The notes below the pieces were generated by a model. It did no database searches. It was given only the letters and a program-made list of their open reading frames with translations, and was not told the origin of the DNA. From Clostridia bacterium (GTDB lineage: Bacteria > Bacillota_A > Clostridia > Christensenellales > Borkfalkiaceae), in the NCBI GenBank assembly GCA_017504735.1, contig JAFVQP010000040.1, positions 1 to 6,958 of the forward strand: a stretch of 6,958 nucleotides of DNA. Direction: 5' to 3'. Below are positions 1-6,650 of this stretch, in pieces. A program made the translations under genes and the position numbers. Each line of letters opens with the position of its first letter. Positions within the stretch are counted from its first letter, which is position 1.

Positions 1-82
1 CTTGAATCATATCCTTTCTTGCGCCCGTAATCAGCTCACCGGGCATAAAGCCTCTATTACCAAAATATAATGCAAATTTCAT
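1..82 (-). CDS. L-fucose/L-arabinose isomerase-like protein, N-terminal fragment (partial at window edge)
   Basis: Only 27 codons are visible before the window ends; this frame was found by reading upstream of the edge. The start is M-K-F-A-L-Y-F-G-N-R-G-F-M-P-G-E-L-I, continuing T-G-A-R-K-D-M-I-Q. The pattern M-(K/R)-F-A-L-x-F-G-N-R-G-F-x-P is one I associate with the N-terminus of the L-fucose isomerase-related family, whose members interconvert aldoses and ketoses with a divalent metal. The metal-binding residues lie outside the window, so activity and substrate are unproven. A good AAGGAG site 10 bases upstream and a one-base gap after the kinase stop support a real gene. Pairing with an FGGY kinase is the classic isomerase-kinase arrangement of pentose and deoxyhexose pathways. 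Confidence 0.66.
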   Translation of the reverse strand, partial: MKFALYFGNRGFMPGELITGARKDMIQ

Positions 83-83
83 A

Positions 84-1538
84 TCAATAAAACTCCTTTA
101 CCGTTTTATATACTCTTTCATATTTTTTATATTGCGCTTCATACGCATTGTGCCTATCCGCATTCGGGATAAACTCTTTTTCATATTGCACGAAAATATC
201 TCTTGCCTCGTATAAATCTTTTACCTTACCAAGCGCGACGGCTTGCAACATAGCACATCCGCAAAGTCCGCCCTCGGAAGAACGCAAAATTTTATAGGGG
301 ATATTTTGTATATCCGCTTTGATTTGCAACCACTTTTCCGAGTTCGCTCCGCCGCCCGTTGCCACCGCATTTTTTACGTTGATCGCATACCGGCCTGCCA
401 CCTTCGCATTAAAACGCATTTCCATAGACGTTCCTTCCATCACCGATTTATACAAGTCGGAGTCGGTGGTTTCCGTGGTCACGTTGAGGATAACACCCTT
501 TGCGTTTAAGTCCTGATACGGCGTACTTGCACCACCGAAATAGGGAAGCGTGATAATCCCCGTAGGATCGTCCGTCATATCCTTTTCGATATACGTGAAA
601 AAGTCTTTTTCCTCGCCCTTATACCCATGCATAATTTTCTTGCGCAACCAATTCACCGTCGAACCGCAAGAAAAATTAAGAATATACGTACAGTATAAGC
701 CGTCTATTGCATACGGCACACAAGGATAGCCCTGCCTACCCATTTCCACGTTCGAGGGTTTTTCTTTGAACAGCGTGGTGATACATTCTACCGTTCCCAT
801 TCCGTCCACTGCATCACCCACATCGAGTACACCTGCGCCAAGCGCTGTGCAGACCTGGTCATGCGAACCAAGCACCAAAACTGCATCTATGCCGAATTCT
901 GCTTTCAGCTTTCCAACAACCGTTCCCGCACGTTTTGGAGCGGAGAACAAGGACATGGGTATGCCGAATCTATCTAAAAATTCTTTTGAAAAGGTCAATT
1001 TTTCAATGTCAAATACCCCCGTTCTAGATGCCAAGGCATAATCAATTACCCGTTCGCCCGTCAATAAATATCCAAAATAATCACACATCAGCATCACTTT
1101 ATCAGCCTTAGCAAATACTTCGGGATAATTATTTTTTATCCACAGTAATTTGGAAAGGGAATACATACTGTGCGGAGTGACGCCCGTCGTCAAAAAGGCT
1201 TTCTCCTCGCCTATGCTCGCCTTAATTTTCTCCGCTTCTTGCTCACCTCGCGCGTCGGTATATAGCATCGGGTAAAAAAGCACGTTATCCTCTTTGTCCA
1301 ACAGTACAAACGATTCCCCAAGCGAAGAAATACACACGGAAGATATTTTGTGCTGTTGAGATATGCTGCCTATCATTTGCCGAAGATGTTTTTCAATGGC
1401 ATAAATATCTACATATTGACAACCGTCTATCGCCAAAAAATCATATTCGTTGAATAAATACTGTAAAATTTCCCCTTTATCAGAGAATAATTGGCATTTG
1501 CAGCCCGTTGTCCCTATATCTATACTTAAATAATTCAT
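84..1538 (-). CDS. FGGY-family carbohydrate kinase (xylulokinase/fuculokinase-like)
   Basis: 484 residues, the usual length for FGGY kinases, which transfer phosphate from ATP to a ketose or polyol in the cytoplasm. The N-terminal phosphate-binding loop is I-D-I-G-T-T-G (6-12). Sugar-contacting residues sit in Y-T-D-A-R-G-E (93-99). The probable catalytic base is Asp227 in G-S-H-D-Q. The second ATP motif is D-G-M-G-T-V-E (245-251), and the C-terminal adenosine motif A-T-G-G-G-A-N-S-E-K-W-L-Q lies at 393-405. These show an intact two-domain kinase. Xylulokinase, L-fuculokinase, L-ribulokinase and related kinases share these features, so the substrate is not assigned. The next gene is an L-fucose-isomerase-like protein starting one base after this stop, which points to a ketose made by that isomerase. 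The upstream ribosome site is AAGGAAAG, about 12 bases from ATG, weaker than its neighbours. Confidence 0.88.
   Translation of the reverse strand: MNYLSIDIGTTGCKCQLFSDKGEILQYLFNEYDFLAIDGCQYVDIYAIEKHLRQMIGSISQQHKISSVCISSLGESFVLLDKEDNVLFYPMLYTDARGEQEAEKIKASIGEEKAFLTTGVTPHSMYSLSKLLWIKNNYPEVFAKADKVMLMCDYFGYLLTGERVIDYALASRTGVFDIEKLTFSKEFLDRFGIPMSLFSAPKRAGTVVGKLKAEFGIDAVLVLGSHDQVCTALGAGVLDVGDAVDGMGTVECITTLFKEKPSNVEMGRQGYPCVPYAIDGLYCTYILNFSCGSTVNWLRKKIMHGYKGEEKDFFTYIEKDMTDDPTGIITLPYFGGASTPYQDLNAKGVILNVTTETTDSDLYKSVMEGTSMEMRFNAKVAGRYAINVKNAVATGGGANSEKWLQIKADIQNIPYKILRSSEGGLCGCAMLQAVALGKVKDLYEARDIFVQYEKEFIPNADRHNAYEAQYKKYERVYKTVKEFY
93..98 (-). promoter_or_regulatory. Ribosome binding site AAGGAG for the isomerase-like gene, inside the kinase 3' end
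   Basis: AAGGAG coincides with the Lys-Glu codons near the kinase C-terminus and is 10 bases before the ATG at 82. The kinase stop (TGA, 86-84) and this start are separated by one base, which favours translational coupling of kinase and isomerase. Confidence 0.7.
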
Positions 1539-1575
1539 CTTTTAAAATAACTTTCCTTGTTATATTCCCAACACT

Positions 1576-2574
1576 TTAATCAATAAGATTAAGCCAGTTT
1601 AATTCCTCTAAAGAAAGTTTCAGTTCCATCGCCTCGATATTATCGTATATTTGTTCCTTGGTAACAGGACTAGAAAGCGCGCAAAGACTCATATCCTGCG
1701 AAAAAATCCACGCCAAAGCAACCTGCGCGACCTTCACGCCTTTCTTCCTTGCAAGAATCTCACATCTGCGAAGTCTTTCAATATTTTGAGGGCAATAATA
1801 CCCCTTAATACCCGCATCATCCATAATCTTGTAGGCTTCTTCGGGTTTCTCACTGCTAAATGCACCCGAGAAAAAACCGCGTGCAAGGCTGGAATATGCA
1901 AAAACCGTAATTCCTTTTTCGCCATACCATTTCCTTGCTTCAAGATTTTCAGGGCCAGATATCGTTACACACGGGTCTGAAAACTTTGCGTCCGCCACCC
2001 AAGGGTCGCTGACTTGCTCTGCTAAGCCAAAATTCGGACTAGATACTGTAAAAGGCACTAAATTATGCTTAGCGGCATATTCGTTAGCTTCTTCAATTCT
2101 TTGATGGGTCCAGTTTGAGCCACCAAACGCTGCGATTTTGCCTTCTTGATAAAGCCTATTCAGCGCTTCTACTATAATACCAACAGGCACTTTATGGCTA
2201 TCTCTATGCAACATATAAATATCAATTTTATCGGTCTTTAATTTTTTCAAAGAATCGTTTGCGTCCGATAAAATATCATAATCCGTTACTCGGTCACGCC
2301 AAGCATTGGGATGAGCGCCTTTGGTTAAAATCACGCACTGGTCGCGGTTATTTCTAGCTTCCATCCATCTGCCCATGATTTCTTCGCCGTAATGCGCCGC
2401 ACAGTCAAACGTGTTAATCCCTGCGGAAAATACCGTATCTAGGAGCGCAAACGCCGCTTCTTCGTCTTGTTTGGTTGCATTGGGTGCAACTGCTGCAAAC
2501 AGTTTGGGGGTAGCCGTCCCAAACACCAATCTGGATATATCTTTTTCTAACCCTTTAATCTTTATATACTGCAT
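1576..2574 (-). CDS. Aldo/keto reductase
   Basis: 332 residues forming an (alpha/beta)8 NAD(P)H-dependent oxidoreductase that interconverts carbonyls and alcohols. The catalytic tetrad is intact: Asp57 and Tyr62 in F-D-C-A-A-H-Y-G, Lys85 in I-L-T-K-G, and His123 in Y-M-L-H-R-D. Further family landmarks are I-A-A-F-G-G-S-N-W near 147-155, V-F-A-Y-S-S-L-A-R-G-F near 224-234, and the closing S-S-P-V-T-K-E-Q-I cofactor segment near 301-309. The G-G-S-N-W-T and V-S-S-P-N-F-G-L-A strings recall a subgroup found in carbohydrate clusters. A GGAG site stands 7 bases before the ATG. The gap to the upstream dehydrogenase is 55 bases with no hairpin. In context it could reduce an aldehyde such as lactaldehyde, or oxidise a sugar; neither can be shown here. 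Confidence 0.88.
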   Translation of the reverse strand: MQYIKIKGLEKDISRLVFGTATPKLFAAVAPNATKQDEEAAFALLDTVFSAGINTFDCAAHYGEEIMGRWMEARNNRDQCVILTKGAHPNAWRDRVTDYDILSDANDSLKKLKTDKIDIYMLHRDSHKVPVGIIVEALNRLYQEGKIAAFGGSNWTHQRIEEANEYAAKHNLVPFTVSSPNFGLAEQVSDPWVADAKFSDPCVTISGPENLEARKWYGEKGITVFAYSSLARGFFSGAFSSEKPEEAYKIMDDAGIKGYYCPQNIERLRRCEILARKKGVKVAQVALAWIFSQDMSLCALSSPVTKEQIYDNIEAMELKLSLEELNWLNLID

Positions 2575-2581
2575 AAATACT

Positions 2582-2585
2582 CTCC
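2582..2585 (-). promoter_or_regulatory. Ribosome binding site GGAG for the aldo/keto reductase
   Basis: GGAG, within GGGAGAG, lies 7 bases before the ATG at 2574, which is near-ideal spacing and supports this start. The first residues (M-Q-Y-I-K-I-K-G-L) also fit the usual aldo/keto reductase N-terminus. Confidence 0.55.
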
Positions 2586-2629
2586 CGTAATTTCAATATC
2601 CGCTTTTTATATTTTCTAAAGGCTAAACA

Positions 2630-3586
2630 TCAATTCACTATATTTATCGGATTTCCCGCTAAATATTGCTTTACGTTTTCAATGGCAAAGCGAATCAATC
2701 TTCTTCTCGTATCCAAAGCCGCCCAACTGATATGTGGTGTAATGAAACAATTCGGCGCGGTCAAAAGCGGGTTGTCCTTTTCAATCGGTTCTACCGCAAC
2801 AACGTCCAAGCCCGCCCCAAGCACTTTACCGCTATGCAATGCGTCTGCCAAATCCTGTTCGTTAATCAAACCGCCTCTACTGTTATTGAGAATGATGACA
2901 CCGTCTTTCATCTTGGCAATTGTTTCCTTATTTATCATATTGGCGGTGCTTTCCATCAACGGACAGTGCATACTGATTATATCCGAGCGCGCCAACAATT
3001 CGTCGAGCGACACGTATTCCACGCCCAACTTCAGCATATCTTCACTTTGATAGTCGTCATAGGCAATCACGTTGACACCCATCGCCATACAAGCCGTCGC
3101 GACCGTTTTACCGATTCTACCAAGCCCGATTACGCCAAGCGTTTTATACTCTAACTCGTAAACGGGATAGTCCCAGAAACACCAATCCGTATCACTGCTT
3201 CTGCGCAATTTTCTAACCTCTTGGTCGTGATGTGCGATATGGTTGGTGATTTCCATCAACAATGCAACGGCGTGTTGACCGATCGCCTTACTGCCGTAAG
3301 AGGGAACGTTGGATACGAGGATACCGCGTTTTTTCGCTTCCACCAAATCAATTTTATTAAAGCCCGTTGCAATGACGGAAATATATTTGATATTGGGGCA
3401 TTTCTCCAAAATTTCCTTATTAATTTCCCCTTTGTTGATTAAAACGATTTCCGCATCGCCGATGACGTTTGCGATTTCTTCCTGCGGAGTTTGGTGATAA
3501 ATTCTCGTTTCGCCAAGTGTTAACAGCTCGCTCCAATCAATTTCGCCTTCAAATTCTCTGGGGGTATCTACAACCACAATTTTCAT
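2630..3586 (-). CDS. D-isomer-specific 2-hydroxyacid dehydrogenase (glycerate dehydrogenase / hydroxypyruvate reductase-like)
   Basis: 318 residues, typical for the family. These NAD(P)-dependent cytoplasmic enzymes interconvert D-2-hydroxyacids and 2-keto acids. The Rossmann motif is G-L-G-R-I-G at 154-159, and Asp177 at the end of the next strand (A-Y-D-D) favours NAD(H) over NADP(H). The catalytic triad is complete: Arg237 (N-N-S-R-G-G), Glu266 (V-A-V-E-P) and His285 (I-T-P-H-I-S-W-A). The S-W-A-A-x-x-T-R-R-R-L stretch after the His resembles glycerate dehydrogenases / hydroxypyruvate reductases rather than D-lactate or phosphoglycerate dehydrogenases, and the C-terminal ACT domain of the latter is absent. 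It starts 16 bases after the aldolase stop; GAAAGG abuts the ATG and AGAGG lies further up, so ribosome site spacing is not ideal. It may reduce or oxidise a keto acid made in the same pathway, which is an inference. Confidence 0.87.
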   Translation of the reverse strand: MKIVVVDTPREFEGEIDWSELLTLGETRIYHQTPQEEIANVIGDAEIVLINKGEINKEILEKCPNIKYISVIATGFNKIDLVEAKKRGILVSNVPSYGSKAIGQHAVALLMEITNHIAHHDQEVRKLRRSSDTDWCFWDYPVYELEYKTLGVIGLGRIGKTVATACMAMGVNVIAYDDYQSEDMLKLGVEYVSLDELLARSDIISMHCPLMESTANMINKETIAKMKDGVIILNNSRGGLINEQDLADALHSGKVLGAGLDVVAVEPIEKDNPLLTAPNCFITPHISWAALDTRRRLIRFAIENVKQYLAGNPINIVN

Positions 3587-3602
3587 CCTTTCTACCGTCC
3601 TC

Positions 3603-4367
3603 TTATAATTCTTTCACGCCGTCCAACATAGCGTTCAAACCACGCATGTAATAATCTCTGTCAACCGCCATCCATAAAACGTTGGCACCCATATCACGGT
3701 ATTTTTTCGCTAAAATTTCATTGTCACAGAAGATACCGCAAGATTTGTTGTATTTTTTACAGATGTCAAATACTTCTTGCACCGCTTTGTCCATAGCCTC
3801 ACTGCCGATATTGGCAGGCGTGCCTACCATAACTGACATATCGTACGGCCCGATGATGACCGCACTGATATATTCACCGTACGTTTCTAACATTGCAGGC
3901 AGGTTTTTGATACCTTCGGGCGATTCGATTTGAGGCAGTAAAAATCGAGTATTTTTGAAATCCGTGAACTTTTCGCCCGGTCTGAACTGACCGCAACCGC
4001 CCATACCTTTTCTTCCGTCGGGAGCGAAAAGCAAACCGTCAATAGCGGTGCGAAGTTGCTGCAACGTTTCCGTTCGAGGAATCATAATACCGTCCGCACC
4101 CATATCAATAAGCTTTGCGACCAAATGATATTCGGCGTCTTGTACTCTTACAAAGGAAGGAATTTTCAAAAGGCGCATCGTTTGAAGCAGCGGCACTAGA
4201 TTTTGCGCGTCGAAAATACCGTGTTCAGTGTCAAACAATATATAATCGATATCCTCTCTGCCTGCCATTTTTTCCAAAATGAGCGAACTGCCAATCATCG
4301 TCATCGTCGTACCGACAATTTTTTCTTTTTTGTCAAATTTCGTTTTTAATAAATTATATCTATCCAT
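3603..4367 (-). CDS. HpcH/HpaI-family 2-keto-acid aldolase
   Basis: 254 residues, normal for this class II (divalent-metal) pyruvate aldolase family. Family members reversibly cleave 2-keto-3-deoxy or 4-hydroxy-2-oxo acids to pyruvate plus an aldehyde in the cytoplasm. The expected catalytic set is present: F-D-T-E-H-G with the base His49, Arg74 in F-V-R-V, metal ligand Glu148 in P-Q-I-E-S-P-E-G, and metal ligand Asp176 in I-I-G-P-Y-D-M-S. Gly/Arg-rich residues 117-130 match the loop that holds the substrate carboxylate. RhmA (2-keto-3-deoxy-L-rhamnonate), GarL (keto-deoxy-glucarate) and HpaI share this scaffold, and no visible residue decides between them, so no symbol is given. The start has an AGAGGG site 6 bases upstream. 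It lies 54 bases after the beta-helix gene and 16 bases before the dehydrogenase gene, consistent with one transcript. Family is sure, substrate unknown. Confidence 0.88.
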   Translation of the reverse strand: MDRYNLLKTKFDKKEKIVGTTMTMIGSSLILEKMAGREDIDYILFDTEHGIFDAQNLVPLLQTMRLLKIPSFVRVQDAEYHLVAKLIDMGADGIMIPRTETLQQLRTAIDGLLFAPDGRKGMGGCGQFRPGEKFTDFKNTRFLLPQIESPEGIKNLPAMLETYGEYISAVIIGPYDMSVMVGTPANIGSEAMDKAVQEVFDICKKYNKSCGIFCDNEILAKKYRDMGANVLWMAVDRDYYMRGLNAMLDGVKEL

Positions 4368-4373
4368 AATATT

Positions 4374-4379
4374 CCCTCT
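4374..4379 (-). promoter_or_regulatory. Ribosome binding site AGAGGG for the aldolase
   Basis: AGAGGG stands 6 bases before the ATG at 4367. It is somewhat weaker than the AAGGAG sites elsewhere in the window. It supports this ATG, and the 54-base gap upstream contains no visible hairpin or other start. Confidence 0.55.
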
Positions 4380-4421
4380 AAAAATTATTTTTTCTCGGCT
4401 TGCTTGTTCTGCTGATTAGAA

Positions 4422-6650
4422 TTAATAATATCCCGTCCATCTCTGTTTTACGGTGACCGTACATTTCACAATTTGACTGCCGATTTTTGCCATTACCAAG
4501 GCGTTCCCTTCATCCTCGCCGACTGTGATTTTACCGTTCTCGTCTACGGTAAGAATATCACTATCCGTCGACCAAATCACCGCGTAGCCCTTGTTACCCG
4601 TCAACGTCAGTTGATAACTCTCACCCTCGTATACGGTGACTTTACTTTCCATGGATACGGTGGAATCCGCAAGTGCTTTGTCTACGTAATCGTACAAAAT
4701 TTGGTTTGTATAGCCGTCTTTAAGTGCACACGCGGAAACCTGCGCGACCGAACGCTCTACCGTGTCCGAATAGTAATACTGCCCATTCGCATACACGTAG
4801 CTACGCGCAACGATTACCTTATCATAATGTTCTTCAGGAATCCCCGTCAATACCGCGTTGAAATATTCGCACCCTTCTTCATATTGCTGAGGATTATTTT
4901 CCCGAACGCTATCCGTTGCCCACTTCGTCTGTTGCACGTTTTCCACCGTGGGCGTAGCCACGGTCAACTCATTTGCGCCTAAAACGTCTTTAGGAATATA
5001 AAGTGTACCGAACGTTGCGCCCGAATTCGCCAATTCACTGGGAACTTTAGATTGGAAACGAAGCCCGCTCGGCGCGGAAAGGCGAACGCTGCCTCCCAAA
5101 ACGACGGGCGTTTTTACAATGATGAAACTATCTTCAACGCATACCTGCCCCGCCGTAACGGTATAATTTGCTTTACCGCACTCTACGTTGTTGCCATACG
5201 CAACCATCGGTTTATCGTATTCCCAATCGGCAGAACAATCAATGCCGATGGGTGTAATTGCGTTGCCTGTATATTGTAAGGAAATACTTTCATCTAATCC
5301 GATAGTAGCCGTTGCGGAAAGCGTGTCGTGATATGCGCAAGCTTGCGTAATTACGTTGCCATCCGCCGAATACGTGTAGTAGTGATATTCGTCCGCAGCC
5401 GCCGTGCTACCCATTACATAGTTCGCGCCCCAATCCTTACCGCCCAATTGATTTTTATAGGCTTCGTACGCTGCTTGACTGGTAAAGACGATTTGGCAAT
5501 TTTCCTCGTCACCGTTGTAACGGGAACGTCCGTAAATGCCTTTATCACTTTGGCTTGCAGAAAAAGAAATGTCTACGTCACCGCCAAGTTCAAGGCTTAC
5601 TTTTCCTTTTACCACGTACTTGGTCGAGCCATCGCCGTAACTACCAGCATAGATACGGCGAGTAACCGAACCTCCAACAATACGTACGTCTACGTCGCCT
5701 GTCACAATTTGACCTTCGCTACCGCCAAAAACCTGCTGCATTGTGCCGTCTTCAATACGGACGTTTGCGCCGCTGCCGCTATGCCCGCCGCTCAAACAGC
5801 TACCATATACCCCCATGAGCGTACCGCCTTTTACCGACACGTTAGAACCTTTTGCAATGCTACAGCCATAGCCATATGAACCGCCTGCTACATACACCGC
5901 TTTTGCAGAATCTTGGAAATACACGTTGGTGCTGCCCTTTACGATATCTACATGACCGCCTCCAAGAACAGAATAGATGAACTCATGCCCCGATTTTATT
6001 TGAGAATCGATATTCGACGCATTGTTATTCACCGTTCCGCCCACGGTAAGGTTTGTATTGCCCGTAACCGTACTTCTTAAGCTACCGCCGTAAATATAGT
6101 TATACGTCCCTGAAAGTACGGTCAAATCCGTACTTGCCACCGTCGAACCTTCCTTACCGCCGCCAAAAAGTCTTACGTTTTCGTTGCTGTAAGAAACGCC
6201 TGTGCCGACGGTCATTTTATAGCCATTGGCATAAATGAAAGTTTCCAAAGTAGAATCTACCGTCCACGATATATCGGTAAACGTCACATTGTCATTGATG
6301 ACAATTTCTTTCATTTTCGTGCCTTTACCGTCGTTGAAATCCGATTCCGCCAAGCCGCTTACGTCCAATCCCCCGCCCGTTACGGTAACCGTTTTACCGT
6401 GCGCAGCCCAATTACTCAACACCACCGTATCTTTCAAAACGACCGTGCCACCGTCAGCGACTTCTTCTAATGCCTTATTCAGCGTTGCGTACGGAGAAGC
6501 GTCTGTCCCCGCACCGTTATCGTTACCGTTTGAAGATACGTACACCGTCGTTTCCAGCGCCGATACCTGCGTCGTTTGCAGATTGCCACATGCAAAGCCC
6601 GCTATCCCAAGAGCGCATATTGATAAAATGGAAATAACTTTCTTTTTCAT
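4422..6650 (-). CDS. Secreted right-handed beta-helix protein with YGG repeats and C-terminal Ig-like (Big2-type) domain
   Basis: 742 residues from the ATG at 6650 (743 if the ATG at 6653 is used). A Sec signal peptide (K-K-K, then a hydrophobic stretch) ends in V-S-A, with predicted cleavage after residue 31. Residues about 35-72 carry the opening typical of secreted beta-helix proteins: V-Y-V-S-S-N-G-N-D, then G-T-D-A-S-P-Y-A-T-L and a G-G-T-V-V-L strand. Residues 176-378 hold degenerate 25-31-residue repeats with V-x-V-x-G-G-T and V-Y-G-G turns. Residues about 424-513 resemble a clostridial module (Y-S-A-D-G-N-V-I-T…, then Y-T-G-N-A-I). Residues 518-645 form another recurrent module (G-S-V-R-L-S-A-P-S-G-L-R-F … Y-Y-S-D-T-V). 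Residues 669-734 are Ig-like (W-S-T-D-S … V-D-E-N-G-K-I-T-V). There is no LPXTG motif, SLH domain or C-terminal membrane segment, so it is probably released. I see no clear lyase or hydrolase active site. Glycan binding, adhesion or an unrecognised carbohydrase are all possible. Fold is fairly sure, function is not. Confidence 0.8.
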   Translation of the reverse strand: MKKKVISILSICALGIAGFACGNLQTTQVSALETTVYVSSNGNDNGAGTDASPYATLNKALEEVADGGTVVLKDTVVLSNWAAHGKTVTVTGGGLDVSGLAESDFNDGKGTKMKEIVINDNVTFTDISWTVDSTLETFIYANGYKMTVGTGVSYSNENVRLFGGGKEGSTVASTDLTVLSGTYNYIYGGSLRSTVTGNTNLTVGGTVNNNASNIDSQIKSGHEFIYSVLGGGHVDIVKGSTNVYFQDSAKAVYVAGGSYGYGCSIAKGSNVSVKGGTLMGVYGSCLSGGHSGSGANVRIEDGTMQQVFGGSEGQIVTGDVDVRIVGGSVTRRIYAGSYGDGSTKYVVKGKVSLELGGDVDISFSASQSDKGIYGRSRYNGDEENCQIVFTSQAAYEAYKNQLGGKDWGANYVMGSTAAADEYHYYTYSADGNVITQACAYHDTLSATATIGLDESISLQYTGNAITPIGIDCSADWEYDKPMVAYGNNVECGKANYTVTAGQVCVEDSFIIVKTPVVLGGSVRLSAPSGLRFQSKVPSELANSGATFGTLYIPKDVLGANELTVATPTVENVQQTKWATDSVRENNPQQYEEGCEYFNAVLTGIPEEHYDKVIVARSYVYANGQYYYSDTVERSVAQVSACALKDGYTNQILYDYVDKALADSTVSMESKVTVYEGESYQLTLTGNKGYAVIWSTDSDILTVDENGKITVGEDEGNALVMAKIGSQIVKCTVTVKQRWTGYY
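4449..4646 (-). other. C-terminal Big2-type Ig-like domain
   Basis: Residues 669-734. The order V-T-V-Y-E-G-E-S-Y-Q-L, V-I-W-S-T-D-S, V-D-E-N-G-K-I-T-V, then A-K-I-G and C-T-V-T-V matches bacterial Ig-like group 2 domains (W-x-S … V-x-x-x-G-x-V/I-T). Such domains usually act as spacers or mediate adhesion. The chain ends eight residues later in W-T-G-Y-Y, leaving no room for an anchor. Confidence 0.68.
4716..5099 (-). other. Recurrent uncharacterised module in the secreted protein
   Basis: Residues 518-645. It opens with G-G-S-V-R-L-S-A-P-S-G-L-R-F, continues with a G-T-L-Y-I-P-K-D-V-L-G strand pair, then Y-F-N-A-V-L-T-G-I-P, and closes with A-R-S-Y-V-Y … Y-Y-Y-S-D-T-V-E-R-S-V-A-Q-V. I recall this block from many clostridial secreted multidomain proteins, usually next to Ig-like domains. 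I know of no demonstrated function. It is distinct from the Ig-like domain that follows. Confidence 0.5.
5520..6125 (-). repeat. Coding-level array of about seven degenerate YGG/VxGGT beta-helix repeats
   Basis: Read on the minus strand, the protein shows successive units of about 25-31 residues. Each has a strand such as L-T-V-L-S-G-T, V-S-V-K-G-G-T, V-R-I-E-D-G-T or V-R-I-V-G-G-S, followed by a turn such as I-Y-G-G-S, V-Y-V-A-G-G-S, V-Y-G-S, V-F-G-G-S or I-Y-A-G-S, and then a G-x-(N/D) step. The units have diverged in sequence and I see no long identical DNA repeats. This fits an old internal duplication forming coils of a solenoid, not a recent slippage array. Confidence 0.7.
6558..6650 (-). 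other. Sec signal peptide of the beta-helix protein
   Basis: Residues 1-31: a positive start (M-K-K-K), a hydrophobic core (V-I-S-I-L-S-I-C-A-L-G-I-A-G-F-A), and a V-S-A cleavage site before L-E-T-T. Cys21 follows G-F-A, which is a poor lipobox because the -3 position is Gly rather than Leu/Val/Ile. Type I cleavage is therefore favoured over lipoprotein processing. Confidence 0.72.

Noticed and set aside
1547..1563. Short inverted repeat (ATAAC / GTTAT) flanking the AAGGAAA ribosome site before the kinase gene
   Set aside because: Only five AT-rich base pairs around a 7-base loop; too weak to call a regulatory hairpin or terminator.
2575..2629. 55-base gap between dehydrogenase and aldo/keto reductase as a regulatory region
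   Set aside because: No inverted repeat or promoter-like boxes beyond generic AT-richness; only the ribosome site is supportable.
2666..3154. Plus-strand open frame of 162 codons opposite the dehydrogenase
   Set aside because: The minus-strand frame carries complete Rossmann and catalytic motifs; the antisense product resembles no known family.
4368..4421. 54-base gap after the beta-helix gene as a terminator or internal promoter
   Set aside because: No GC-rich hairpin followed by a T-run on the transcribed strand and no convincing -35/-10 pair; AT-rich spacer only.
5328..5879. Long plus-strand open frame of 183 codons
   Set aside because: Lies wholly opposite the beta-helix gene, has no recognisable motif and no convincing ribosome site. 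It is best explained as a shadow of the coding strand, like the other plus-strand frames in the window.
6588..6599. Possible lipoprotein lipobox (G-F-A-C) in the signal peptide
   Set aside because: Position -3 is Gly rather than Leu/Val/Ile, and a cleaner V-S-A type I cleavage site follows ten residues later.
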